A stretch of 64,000 nucleotides of DNA from Petasospora fabianii (Eukaryota; Ascomycota; Saccharomycetes; Phaffomycetales; Wickerhamomycetaceae): contig CP048725.1 of the NCBI GenBank assembly GCA_022641835.1, positions 310,001 to 374,000 on the forward strand, given 5' to 3'. Below are positions 1 through 9,891 of this stretch, one piece after another (within the stretch, counting starts at the first letter, position 1; every line of letters starts with the position of its first letter). Both the position numbers and the translations under genes were made by a program. A model generated the notes under the pieces. The model had not been told where the DNA came from, searched no databases, and saw only the letters and a list, made by a program, of their open reading frames with translations.

Positions 1-2379
1 TCTATCTCTTTGCTCCCTGCCTTGGATAAAAACACTCCTTCCAAGGCTTCTGCTACCAAAAATGGTGAAGAACTCACCCCTGATTCTGTCAAGAAGACCA
101 GTGCTACCACGCAAGGAAAGTCCGAGACTTCATCTCCTGTGAAGAAGCCAACTGCTGCTCAAACGAAGGCTCAGGAGGCTAAAGCTTCTCAAGAAACAAA
201 GGCTGTCCAGGAAAAAGAAGAGGCTAAGAAGGCTAGTGAATTGAAGAAGGAAGCAGAAGCTAAAAAGAAGGAGGAAGAAAAGAAGAATGCTGAATTTAAG
301 AAGGAAGCCGCCAAGAAGGCCGAAGAACTAAAGAGGGCCGAGGAACTGAAGAAGGCCGAAGAACTTAGAAAGGCTGAGGAGGAGAAACAGAGAATGGCTA
401 AGGAAGAAGAGAAGGCTGCCGAACTAAAGAGACTTGAGGCTAAGAAGGCCGAAGCTTTGAAGTCTATCGCACCTGTTTCCGAGACCCCAGTTAAGACCAT
501 ATCTCCTAAGGCGTCACAAGAATCCACTGTGGCTCCTGTTGGTTATAAGGACCCATGGTTCTCCAAGGGTGATCTAAACCGGATGATTATCACCGGTAAA
601 GTCACCCCTGCCCTTAAGGACAAGCTTGCTAATCATTCCAAGGTCAAGAAGCCACTTCCACAGAGATTTACTCGCAAGTTTGTTGTTGATCTCGGTACTC
701 ACCTCTTCCAATTGCAGTTCACTGGTGAGAGTGTTCCAGCTCCAGTTGAGTCTGCTACTCCGTCCAGAAAGTGTAGTCCAGGGCCTGAGTCCGACGACGA
801 CCATGATGAAGCAATGGTTGATGCTGACCAGGCCCTATCCCCTCAGACAGAGGAGGCTATTGTTAAGCCAGATCCCTCGCCAGCAAAAGCTGGTGCCATC
901 ACGACCACCACGACCACCACCAGTGCTGAAGACCTAATACCTTCCCATACCACAACTACCACTGAAGACACAAAACAAGCAGCAGGTGGCCCATCAACCC
1001 CTGCCTCTTCTCAACGGGGCAAGTACCATTACTCGAAAGACTCAAAGTACTACGACCCGAACCTGATCCTGCCTGATATCTTGAGTTTTGAGGATGTTCC
1101 ACTGCTTGAAAAGCACAACAAGGCTATCATGGAGGCTTCTGATGATGATGCTGTTATGGCTGCCAAGAAGTCCAGAACCAGATATATCTACAACAGTAAG
1201 AGACGCGTCGAGAGACGCCTTGATAGCGCTGCCAAGGCTGCTGATACCCCATCCAAGAACGCCACCAAGTCTCAGAGAGCTGCTACGCAAGAGAAGGCCA
1301 AGAAGCAGGAGCAGGCTAACCCGACCGCTGATGAGATGTTGTCTAAGCTGATCGTTCCAAGTACAGAGGTTACCAAAGACGTTTCCACTGCTGACCTCTT
1401 CCAGAAGGCTAGAGATGAGCTTGTTGCCAAGAAGGAACGTTTGGCTAAGGATGCTGAGTCCGTCAAATTGGCCCAGAAAAGTGTCGCTGAGAATGGTACA
1501 CCATCTGCCAAGAAGGTAGCAAAGCTTGTTGAAAAGAAGCCACAGCAGGTAACCGACAGTTCCGACGAGTCTGACTCTGAAAACTATGACTCTGCTCTTG
1601 ACACTATTGACGGTGCCAATAAGAAGGATGCTGAAAAGAAGGCAGGAGAGAAGACGGTGAAGGCAGAGAACATCCTTACGACTACATCCAGTTCGTCCTC
1701 TGACGAAAATAGCTCTTCTGACTCCAGTTCTGGTTCCAGCTCTCGTTCGAGCTCTGACTCCGCTTCTGAATCTAGCTCTGATTCGGGTTCTGGTTCTGAC
1801 TCAGACGACGATGATGATGATGAAGACGACGACGATTCTAGCTCTGATGAGGAGAGCTCTGTCAAGAAGCCAAGAATTGTCAACACACCAAAAAGCTTCT
1901 CCCAGCCACCATCTAGTAAGCTGGATCTCAGAAAGGCTACGCTCTCCAAAACTCTTGATGAGAAGCTTCCATCATCCCAGCCAAGTCCATCGACTGCAAC
2001 GAACGATCTGAAGAGCAGCAAGAAAAGCAATCGTCTCTCATTGAGCTCTCTTTCTGATCTTGCATCTAGAGGGGTCCCGGATGTCCAGGATTCGCTTACT
2101 CCAAAGTCAGAGAGAAAGGTCAACTTATCCCGTCAACCACTAAGCAATGACGGCTCTGATAGCTCTGATAGCTCTGATGATGATGACTCCTCAAGTGGTT
2201 CAGACTCTGATGGCTCTGACGATTCTGACGATGAGCAGCCGAGTGGTTCCCAGAAATTCATCAATGCTAAGGCCGCAAAGGACCTTCTCGGCAAGGGTGC
2301 CACCAAGGCTAAGAGCAAGAGAGTCAGCAGCGCATTCAAAGACTTGATGAAGGACGCTGCTAAGACCTCCAAAAAGTAA
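1..2379 (+). CDS. Net1/Cfi1-like nucleolar protein, C-terminal part (5' end outside window)
   Basis: The reading frame is already open at base 1 and no ATG explains its start, so the N-terminus lies outside the window. About 790 residues are visible. They contain a Lys/Glu/Ala-rich likely coiled coil (roughly residues 45-150), a middle region with a tyrosine-rich patch around residues 340-400, and two Ser/Asp/Glu-rich tracts (about 550-630 and 715-745). The tail is basic and ends in FKDLMKDAAK. The motif SLSSLSDLASRGVPDV and the tail resemble what I remember of the S. cerevisiae Net1/Tof2 C-terminus. Net1 anchors the RENT complex and Cdc14 in the nucleolus and stimulates Pol I. Low-complexity composition makes similarity easy to overstate, and another Nopp140-like nucleolar protein is possible. 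The gene converges on the GH92 gene, leaving 121 bp. Confidence 0.45.
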   Translation, partial: SISLLPALDKNTPSKASATKNGEELTPDSVKKTSATTQGKSETSSPVKKPTAAQTKAQEAKASQETKAVQEKEEAKKASELKKEAEAKKKEEEKKNAEFKKEAAKKAEELKRAEELKKAEELRKAEEEKQRMAKEEEKAAELKRLEAKKAEALKSIAPVSETPVKTISPKASQESTVAPVGYKDPWFSKGDLNRMIITGKVTPALKDKLANHSKVKKPLPQRFTRKFVVDLGTHLFQLQFTGESVPAPVESATPSRKCSPGPESDDDHDEAMVDADQALSPQTEEAIVKPDPSPAKAGAITTTTTTTSAEDLIPSHTTTTTEDTKQAAGGPSTPASSQRGKYHYSKDSKYYDPNLILPDILSFEDVPLLEKHNKAIMEASDDDAVMAAKKSRTRYIYNSKRRVERRLDSAAKAADTPSKNATKSQRAATQEKAKKQEQANPTADEMLSKLIVPSTEVTKDVSTADLFQKARDELVAKKERLAKDAESVKLAQKSVAENGTPSAKKVAKLVEKKPQQVTDSSDESDSENYDSALDTIDGANKKDAEKKAGEKTVKAENILTTTSSSSSDENSSSDSSSGSSSRSSSDSASESSSDSGSGSDSDDDDDDEDDDDSSSDEESSVKKPRIVNTPKSFSQPPSSKLDLRKATLSKTLDEKLPSSQPSPSTATNDLKSSKKSNRLSLSSLSDLASRGVPDVQDSLTPKSERKVNLSRQPLSNDGSDSSDSSDDDDSSSGSDSDGSDDSDDEQPSGSQKFINAKAAKDLLGKGATKAKSKRVSSAFKDLMKDAAKTSKK

Positions 2380-2500
2380 TGACATCGTAATAAATGTATT
2401 ATAATTAGTTAGATGGTTTGGCATCGTCCAATGCTCATTCGGGCATTAGTTAATTCATTATATCGTATTAGCGTAATTAGATGACCTGTATCAGAGGTCC

Positions 2501-4848
2501 TCACTCCTTTGTGTTCAAGTGACCTGGGGAGGGTGGTGCATCACCCTCACTGTCCCACATGTTCGGTTCAGTCCCCATGACGAACTTGAGGCGGCCCCCA
2601 TTAGCAAAGAGCTCATCATGAGTGACCCAATTCTTGTTCCACTGTTCTCCGTTAACCTCAACGCTCTGTACATACTTGTAGTCCGGCGAACGGCTCAAAT
2701 TTTCACCAATGATGTAGACATAGACGTTGTGGTCAACCCTCAGCTTGACATTTTCAAACATTGGAGCAGAAAGAAGGTATGTCGATGTACCAGTTATCGG
2801 ATAAAGGCCCATCATTGCCCAAAACATCCAAGATTGCATAGCACCGGCATCCGAATTCCCTGGCAGGCCGTCTATACCTGTCGAGAAGTTCGTATTCATG
2901 AGAAATCGGATGGTTTCTGCGGTTCTTGTGGCATTGTTGACAAAATTATAAAGGTATGGAGTCAAGAAAGACGGTTCATTACCAATATCAGCGAAGCCTT
3001 TACCGTAAAGACTAGACATGTCATCAAGACGAGCACTGAACGTCTGATCATCACCAATGAAATTCTTCAATGTCTCAATGTCATGAGGCACTGTCCACCC
3101 GTACTCAAGTGGCTTACCCTCGTATGCAATATCACCCCAATAGCACCCGCCACATGAGTCTGGAGAGTAATCAGTGATCCACTGGCCGTTGGGGTCTCTT
3201 GGGTGGATGAACCCCTTGTAGTTAGCACCACTCAAAGTGGTGTCAAAGTTCCAGATGTTCTGCCACTGAGCTGACCTCTTCAAATACTTCTCCACATCGG
3301 TCCCTTTATGGCCCAGGCCTTTAGAGACAGCATAGACAGCGTAGTCGTTGTATGCATACACCATGGTTCTCGAGAGAGATCTGGTGTAGTTTGTAGATAG
3401 TATCCCTTAGTTTTCCAGTCGCTCAAGCCGCCACGCCCTTCAAAAGTTGATGCATCTGGTGCAAAAGGGTCGTACCTGTACTCTGGCTCAACCGCTGCAT
3501 CCTTGATCATTGCGTTGAGGCCACTCTCCCAGTCAATTCCGTTCTTGATGCCTTTGACATAAGCATCGGCCAGGACTATATCAGCGTTTGTCCCACCTTG
3601 GGTTCGACCGTTCCGGTTGGCACTACGCCCATCTGGCATGTATCCATGATGTCTATATATTTCAATGAGAGAGCGAACGATCTCAGCAGAGTGACCTCGA
3701 TTGATGATGTTGTACATCGGAATGGATGAACGGAAGATATCCCATATGGTGAACCAATCGTCGTAGTATGACTCAGAGGATGTCCAGCTTGGGGATTCCC
3801 CAGTGCGGTTTCATGGGAGAAGGGAGGCACCATAGAGAGCCGTGTAGAGTAGAGAAACAAGCGTAGAGTTTTCCTGGGACACAGTGACAGCGTCGAAGAC
3901 TTCGGACTCCCAAAGGTTTTGTGTTTCATTAGCAACAGATTCCACAGAGAAGTCATGTTTTGAGGAATCCTTTTCAAGATTAGCCTTGGCCTCTATAACA
4001 CCAAGGAAAGATATACCAGCCCTTGATTTAACAGAGATGTTGTTGCCAAAGTGGAAAACAACGCCAGCATCTTGGTCCTCAACGGTAGTCGCAGATGTTC
4101 TTTCACCAGCTGTTATGGATGTGCCAACAAAGGTTGTGACGCTGTCAGCTTCCTTATCGAACTCTCCATAAAAGTAAATAGTCCAAGGGCCCTGCTCACC
4201 CCATCCATTATTGAGTGTGGAGTAGCCAGAATACGACTTTATGTCATCCGATACTTCAATAGAGCCATTGAGAAAATGTTGTGACCACTGTGGCCTTGTA
4301 GGTGCTGTCAAGTGATGTGCGACGTTGATAACGATACTGGAAGCGGTGTTACCACCTGGGAATGAGTAGTCATAAAAGCCGGATCTGTCACCGGAAGCGA
4401 AGGTTACGTTCACACCGTTAGATAGATGAGTGATGTATTTGCCCACTTCAGCAGTATCATCGAGATTTGGAGCTCTGGGTACAGAGAGCTCCATCGACAA
4501 GTCAACTTCACGAACAAGAGGTAGTTGTGAGACAACACCGTACTCGGGAGCACCACCAGTACCGGACTCGTGCATCATCGATATACCAGAGACTCTAACA
4601 CCTGGGGAGTACCCACTATAAGGTGTAACAAATAATCCGTCAACGACATCGACTCCCATCTTTGCGAAGCCAAAAGGTCGTGACGGACCAGGGAAGACGT
4701 TACCATTTCCTGTTCCAAAGAACAAATCAACAACCTCAGTAACTGACGGACTCGATGCTCTGAAAAAGACATCTTGCATCCCTATGACGAACCCATGGAC
4801 CAGTGGCAAACATCCTAAAATAGATAGATGTATTCGAAACAGGCGCAT
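2501..4848 (-). pseudogene. GH92-family alpha-mannosidase, interrupted by a stop and a frameshift
   Basis: Three stretches on the minus strand together span about 780 codons, the usual GH92 size. The first (4848 down to 3814) starts with a hydrophobic signal peptide (MRLFRIHLSILGCLPLVHG) and has the GH92 opening FFGTGNGNVFPGPSRPFGF. In the same frame a TGA (3811-3813) replaces an expected Arg codon after LLP. Beyond it the frame resumes with SWTSSESYYDDWFTIWD and runs to about 3385-3400, where one base appears lost. The rest continues in another frame with SRTMVYAYNDY, the Tyr-Glu-Gly segment near YGWTVPHD and GNSDAGAMQSW, which are typical of the C-terminal catalytic half. GH92 enzymes are calcium-dependent exo-alpha-mannosidases; S. 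cerevisiae has none. Protein-level conservation outside the two lesions is good, so this is either a young pseudogene or a functional gene with assembly errors. Confidence 0.82.
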
Positions 4849-5944
4849 GTGATAACAAGTCTGTAAACCACCACAAGATATCTGGTTTTTAGATCTCTGG
4901 TGTCTCGAAGGCGTCCTATAGACTTCATATCAATGACTAGTAAAAGATCAATATGGAGGGCTACCTGTCTTTTTATGTCTCGAAGGGTCCCAACTTACTA
5001 AAAAATTAGAAAATAGAATGCTGTACTGTAACTTATCTGCATCATTAAATCACAAGGGCTAGCCCGGTCAGGGAGACTGCCTCCAGCTGGAAGCCCTTTG
5101 AGCGGCTTTGTTGCAAGGAAGCCGAAATAACTGGTATATGTTGATGCTTGTGAAGCCTCATGGGCATTGTGAAGACGTTGATGCATCGAAGGCTTGGTTA
5201 GATCTACAGGGTTAGAAGAAGCCAAGGAATAAGCACATTGGGACCTGATTCGTACAGCCAGTAGCATCTGGACGTCCGTTTCCAGCTACCCGCTTTGAGC
5301 AAGGCTGCAACTCGGTCCCTTATCCGGGTCCCTTCTTGCAGTCATGTCAATGTAGCCGGCATCTCCTGCGAAAACAACCGAGTATTATGCACTCGTATAC
5401 CCTGCATAGTTCTTTTCCCCCCCTCTTGTCCCGATCTGGAAAGGGGTCACACGACACCACTTGCGTCGGGGAGAAAGTGGTATGTGCCCGTACCATCCAC
5501 TATTCTCTAAACCTAATATCAAAGACTTTATCGGATTACAAAATACGATGTGACGGCTTTTTTCCTTCTTTTGTTATTGTCTTGACTTCGAGTAGCCTTT
5601 TATTACGAGACCACAGCTTGAAGTGACAATTAGTACCACTTGTGTGTTGGCTGGCACAACTCTTTTGGCCATATTGGTACATCACGAGCAACTCTGTTAA
5701 CAGTCCTGTATGCAACACTCTGTGCAGAATGTAGTAGCAGAATCAATTAGGCTGCAAGCGCGACGTCATAAGCTGCTGTCCGACGCCTCGGTCCCTTTTC
5801 TCAAAGGCCACACGGGACCTCTGGTGACGACGAGACTACTATAACGACTAATCCTATAGGCCATTTTCATCTTATGATAGCGTTATTTCATTCATCGTAA
5901 GCTAGTTGTAGCACCTTGTAGCAACAGAATAACAGTAAAGGCGA
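4849..5944. other. Intergenic region between the GH92 gene and SMC3
   Basis: This 1.1 kb interval lies upstream of the GH92 gene and downstream of SMC3. The open frames in it (for example 5295-5626) are short and have no recognisable protein character. It holds a C-rich tract near 5410 and a CRE-like octamer (GACGTCAT, 5762-5769) that may be chance. No tRNA A/B boxes or repeats were seen. Confidence 0.6.
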
Positions 5945-8900
5945 TCATGCACGCTTTTGTTCACCTTCAACAAAACCCAAAGCAAAGCTTTGATCAATTT
6001 CACTGACCGAACTGATCTTGTTATTAAAACTGACACCAAAGAACTTGTTTGCAACCTGCAACATCTCTGGTCTGAAAGTGGTACAAATGAATTGCGCATT
6101 GGCACTCAACTCATGAATCATGTTGGCCACTGCAGTTCTGTATTGTGTATCCAAGTTGGCGTCAATCTCATCAAACAAGTAGAATGGAGCTGGATCCGAC
6201 TTCTGAATAGCAAGAATCAAGGCGATTGCACAAAGAGACTTCTGGCCACCCGAGAGTTGTTCGATTCTCTGCTGTTCATCACTCTTCGAGTTGAATGAGA
6301 CTTGGATGGAGACACCACTATAGTTCTCAATACCTTCCTCATCAGCCTGCTCATCATTCATGACCTCATCGTCCTCATCACCACCGGCTGCTTGGATATC
6401 ACCAGTCTTCTTCTGCATGATCAACCTACCAGTACCCTTAGGCACCAACTTCTCAAACACATCAGTGAATGCACTAGCCACCTCAGAGAATGTCTTATCG
6501 ATGGCTTCATTCTTTCTCTCGGACAAGTGTTTCATCAAGTCAACAATGCTCTCCTCAGAGTTATCCAACTCCTTGCGACGTTCAACAAGACTATCTCTTT
6601 GCTTCGTGAAGTTGAGGAACTGCTCCAAGGCCTTTCTATTGACATGGCTAAACTTCTCAAGACCATCAGTCACCGCATTAAGTCTTTTCAACAACACATC
6701 TCTGTCAAAGTCGTAATTCTCGTCAAATGCAGCATCCGGTAGAGTGCCCAACTGTCTAATCTTGGCCTGGGACTCATCTCTTCTCTTGAGCAACACCTGT
6801 CTCTTTGCCATCGATCTTTCTGAGTTTTTCTGGAAATTCTCAAATGATCTGATCAGCTTTTTCTGCTGTGTATTGATTTTTTCAAGATTTTCCTTCAGGT
6901 CTCTCAGCTCTCTAGTCTTAGCATCTATAGTTGCAGTGTTAGACTCAGCAGCGATTGTAGCCTCGTTGTGCTGCTCATTAAGGTTCTCAACCTCCTCAGT
7001 CAGCTTTTGAATCTCCTGGTCAGAGTCTGCATCACTCTTGGACTTTGTACGTTTCATAATCTCGTGAAGGCGTGGAATGATACTCTCTGACAACTCAATC
7101 TCGAGCTCACGAAGCTCAGACTCCTCAACGTACAGCTGGTCCATAGTAGATGATAGAAGGGACTCCAACTGTGACAATTTTTTGTTGATAGCCTGTAACT
7201 CCTCTTTCTGGGTCTGAGCCAAGCCCTCCTGGAACTCAGTACCAAGCTCACCTTCAAGATCGTGTATCTTCGTGTCAATGGTGGAGATGAAAGTCTCTGC
7301 ATCAGTAATCTGGTCCTGCAAGATACTGATAGAGTCCTCAATCTTGAACTTCTCAGCGAGCAAGTTAGAATATTTGAGTCTGAGTTCCTTCTTTTGAGTA
7401 ATTACCTTGTCCATCTGTGTGTGAAGCTTGGAAAGCTCATCATTCAACTTGACAATCTGTTGACCCTTCTTATCATCCTCCATCTTCAATCTGAGGAATT
7501 CAGCTTCCTTGTCTTTAAGCTCTGCGAGCTTGATCTTCTTCAACTTCATCGCTTCAATTCTGGACTTCTTATTATCAACATAACCACCCGTCAAGAGACC
7601 CTTCTTCTCAGCCTTATCGCCATCCAAGGTGATGGCGCTCAAATTAAACTCTTTGGAAAGCTCGTATCCCCTGGCCAAATCCATAGTGACAATAGTCTTA
7701 CCAAACACTTGCAAGACAGCCTTCTCAATATCTTGCGGATAAGCAATCTTCTTGATCAATGGCACACAATCTTGAGTATCAGGATAAGTGTGCTGTTTTG
7801 GTTTCAATCTATTCAATGGCATGAATGTGACTCGACCAGCCTTCTGTCTGATAAGTTCATTCATCAAAGCGGATGCAGTCTCATCATTATCAACAACAAC
7901 TTGGAACAACTGGTTGCCCGCAATAACCTCAACAGAAGTTCTGTACTTAGAGTTGACATCGATGAGCTCACCAAGTGTACCGTAAACACCAGTCAAGCCC
8001 AAACTCTTCTTGATGCGCTCGACAGCTTGAAGACCATTGTTGAGCTGTCTGTCCATAGTAGTAGCTACATCTCTTTCTGCTTTGGTCAAATCACCCTTCA
8101 AAGATGCGACAATATTCTCACAACGGCCGGTTTCTCTCCAGATCGTTTTTCTATTGTCATTCTCAGCAGTCATCTCGGCTTTCACGCTGGCAATCTGTTG
8201 TTCGAGCTTCTCGATTTCACCCTGAATCTGTGGGCCATTCATGAGCTGTTCAAGCTGGTTCAGTTTTCCGCTTAAGCTGCTAAGTTCTTCTGTATATGTC
8301 TGCAGTTGATTCTTGTTGGCCTGTGTCTCAGAGAGCTTATCGTTTTTCTCTGATTGATGACCCTTGATCTGGGACTTGATCCATGTGTCTCTCTCTTCCT
8401 TGCTGTTGAACTTTGAGTAGCGGCCCTGTTTAGAGTAAAGGAGATTCTGTTTGGTCTTTAGTGTTGAAATCTGTGTTTCCAGGTCTTTCTGTGTGGCCCT
8501 CAGTTTGTCGACGTTTGGCTTCTTCAATGATGTAAGTCTCTCGTTCTCGGCACGTTCCTTCTCAAGCTCCTGGAATGCCTTTTCGGATGTCTTGATAGTT
8601 TCTTGCTGGGTCTCAAGGTTCTCCCTAAGTTCAGACAACGTTGCCTTCTTATCATATAGGGTCTTGGATATCTCATCGACGATGGAAACATTCTGTTGGC
8701 GGTCAATCTTGAGAAGCTTTAACTCAGACTCTATGGTGTCGATAGTCTTGGTAAGCTCGGCAACTGCTGTCTCCCCTTTCTCCATGTTCTCAATGAACCT
8801 TTCAGCATTTTCAGTGGCGTTCTGATAATCACTCTCGATCTCTTCTATGGCTGTGGTGATCCCGTTGAGCTCATGGTCGTAAAGCTTGTACTCATAGATC

Positions 8901-9571
8901 TTCTTATCCCTCTCCAAGTCTTGGAAGTCCTTTAACTCATCCTTCTCAGAATTAAGATCTGAGAGTCTATCCTCGATGAATACCAACATTTCATCAATCT
9001 TATCTCTCTGGTTCTTGGTCTTAGTCATTTCCTTCTGTGATTCACGGAGCTTGTTTTCAAAGACTTGAGCACCTGCGACCTCCTTCAACAAGTTCAATCT
9101 TTCACTATCTTTAGCGTTGGTCAAAGAAGTGATACGACCCTGAGGAACGATGTAGTATGGGTTAGACTTGGAGAATCCAGCACTCTCAAGTAATTGCATG
9201 ACATCAACTCTAGTGGAAGATTTACCGTCGAGGGAGAAGTCATCCTTTTTCAAACCGATGGTTCTTCTGATCACAACCTCAGGTCTCCCTGTTGGAAATC
9301 TACCATCACGGTTGTCAAAAATAATCTCAACATATGCTGAGAGCACAGATCCTGAACCTTCGTGGATCAACCCCTGTCTCTCCTCCTTGGACATTCTGGT
9401 GTACTGGTCACTTAACACGAATCGGATTGCAGCGAAGAAGTTGGACTTTCCGGATCCGTTGCGGCCCACGACAACATTGTGGCCGGGCGAAAGATCATCG
9501 ATGACCGTGGTGTTCTTATAGGTCTTGAAACCCTGGATGACGATCTTCTTGATGTGCATCTCTGAGGTCAC
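5945..9571 (-). CDS. SMC3: Cohesin subunit Smc3
   Basis: This is a 1208-residue structural maintenance of chromosomes ATPase, the partner of Smc1 in the cohesin ring that holds sister chromatids together. The N-terminal head has the Walker A motif GRNGSGKS (36-43) and the adjacent lysines K108/K109 in IGLKKDD, which match the Eco1 acetylation pair (K112/K113) of S. cerevisiae. Long heptad-rich coiled coils flank a hinge near residues 500-660 (starting [14 protein letters not shown]). The C-terminal head carries the ABC signature [10 protein letters not shown] and Walker [14 protein letters not shown]. cerevisiae Smc3 starts at the residue equivalent to Met5 here (MHIKK), so the true start may be the ATG at 9557-9559. 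It is transcribed divergently from FAS2, and MCB/SCB boxes in the shared promoter suggest G1/S expression. Confidence 0.97.
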   Translation of the reverse strand: MTSEMHIKKIVIQGFKTYKNTTVIDDLSPGHNVVVGRNGSGKSNFFAAIRFVLSDQYTRMSKEERQGLIHEGSGSVLSAYVEIIFDNRDGRFPTGRPEVVIRRTIGLKKDDFSLDGKSSTRVDVMQLLESAGFSKSNPYYIVPQGRITSLTNAKDSERLNLLKEVAGAQVFENKLRESQKEMTKTKNQRDKIDEMLVFIEDRLSDLNSEKDELKDFQDLERDKKIYEYKLYDHELNGITTAIEEIESDYQNATENAERFIENMEKGETAVAELTKTIDTIESELKLLKIDRQQNVSIVDEISKTLYDKKATLSELRENLETQQETIKTSEKAFQELEKERAENERLTSLKKPNVDKLRATQKDLETQISTLKTKQNLLYSKQGRYSKFNSKEERDTWIKSQIKGHQSEKNDKLSETQANKNQLQTYTEELSSLSGKLNQLEQLMNGPQIQGEIEKLEQQIASVKAEMTAENDNRKTIWRETGRCENIVASLKGDLTKAERDVATTMDRQLNNGLQAVERIKKSLGLTGVYGTLGELIDVNSKYRTSVEVIAGNQLFQVVVDNDETASALMNELIRQKAGRVTFMPLNRLKPKQHTYPDTQDCVPLIKKIAYPQDIEKAVLQVFGKTIVTMDLARGYELSKEFNLSAITLDGDKAEKKGLLTGGYVDNKKSRIEAMKLKKIKLAELKDKEAEFLRLKMEDDKKGQQIVKLNDELSKLHTQMDKVITQKKELRLKYSNLLAEKFKIEDSISILQDQITDAETFISTIDTKIHDLEGELGTEFQEGLAQTQKEELQAINKKLSQLESLLSSTMDQLYVEESELRELEIELSESIIPRLHEIMKRTKSKSDADSDQEIQKLTEEVENLNEQHNEATIAAESNTATIDAKTRELRDLKENLEKINTQQKKLIRSFENFQKNSERSMAKRQVLLKRRDESQAKIRQLGTLPDAAFDENYDFDRDVLLKRLNAVTDGLEKFSHVNRKALEQFLNFTKQRDSLVERRKELDNSEESIVDLMKHLSERKNEAIDKTFSEVASAFTDVFEKLVPKGTGRLIMQKKTGDIQAAGGDEDDEVMNDEQADEEGIENYSGVSIQVSFNSKSDEQQRIEQLSGGQKSLCAIALILAIQKSDPAPFYLFDEIDANLDTQYRTAVANMIHELSANAQFICTTFRPEMLQVANKFFGVSFNNKISSVSEIDQSFALGFVEGEQKRA

Positions 9572-9891
9572 TGGAGGTTCTTCGAAGCAGTGGCGGAAGC
9601 TTCAACTGCACCTACTTACGCGTAATCAATTTATCAAACGCGAAAACGACGCGTGAGCTCAGCGTGTGTCCTCTACCGTCAAGCGACATCGAGCGTGTTC
9701 GCGACTCGATGTTCTGCGACCTCATCGGTCGGGCCACACTCCAGCCCATCAAAAACGTCACCCAACAAGTCAACAAAGGTCAACAGGCGATCGCGCGCGG
9801 TAGCTGGTATTTTAAGCTTCGGTTATCCGCCAACGCTCTTGAGCGCCAATTGCATTCTCTGATCACAACAACTAAGACACATACACACACA
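9572..9891. promoter_or_regulatory. Shared SMC3/FAS2 divergent promoter
   Basis: This 320 bp interval is the only upstream sequence for both divergently transcribed genes. The SMC3-proximal part has the MCB/SCB cluster listed separately. The FAS2 frame is open upstream of the canonical ATG, with an in-frame ATG at 9712. No match to the inositol-choline element CATGTGAAAT was found by eye. Just before the FAS2 start lies a CA-rich stretch (9877-9890), typical of a yeast leader. Confidence 0.7.
9618..9654. promoter_or_regulatory. MCB/SCB cell-cycle box cluster
   Basis: Two perfect MluI cell-cycle boxes (ACGCGT at 9618-9623 and 9649-9654) flank a Swi4-type box (CGCGAAA, 9639-9645) within 37 bp, about 50-85 bp upstream of SMC3. 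MBF/SBF bind such sites and drive late-G1 transcription of cohesin and replication genes in S. cerevisiae. The assignment to SMC3 rather than FAS2 is inferred from distance and function. Confidence 0.7.

Noticed and set aside
189-527. Long antisense frame opposite the Net1-like coiled coil
   Set aside because: A shadow of the Lys/Glu-rich codons; reads as a Ser/Phe/Leu low-complexity string.
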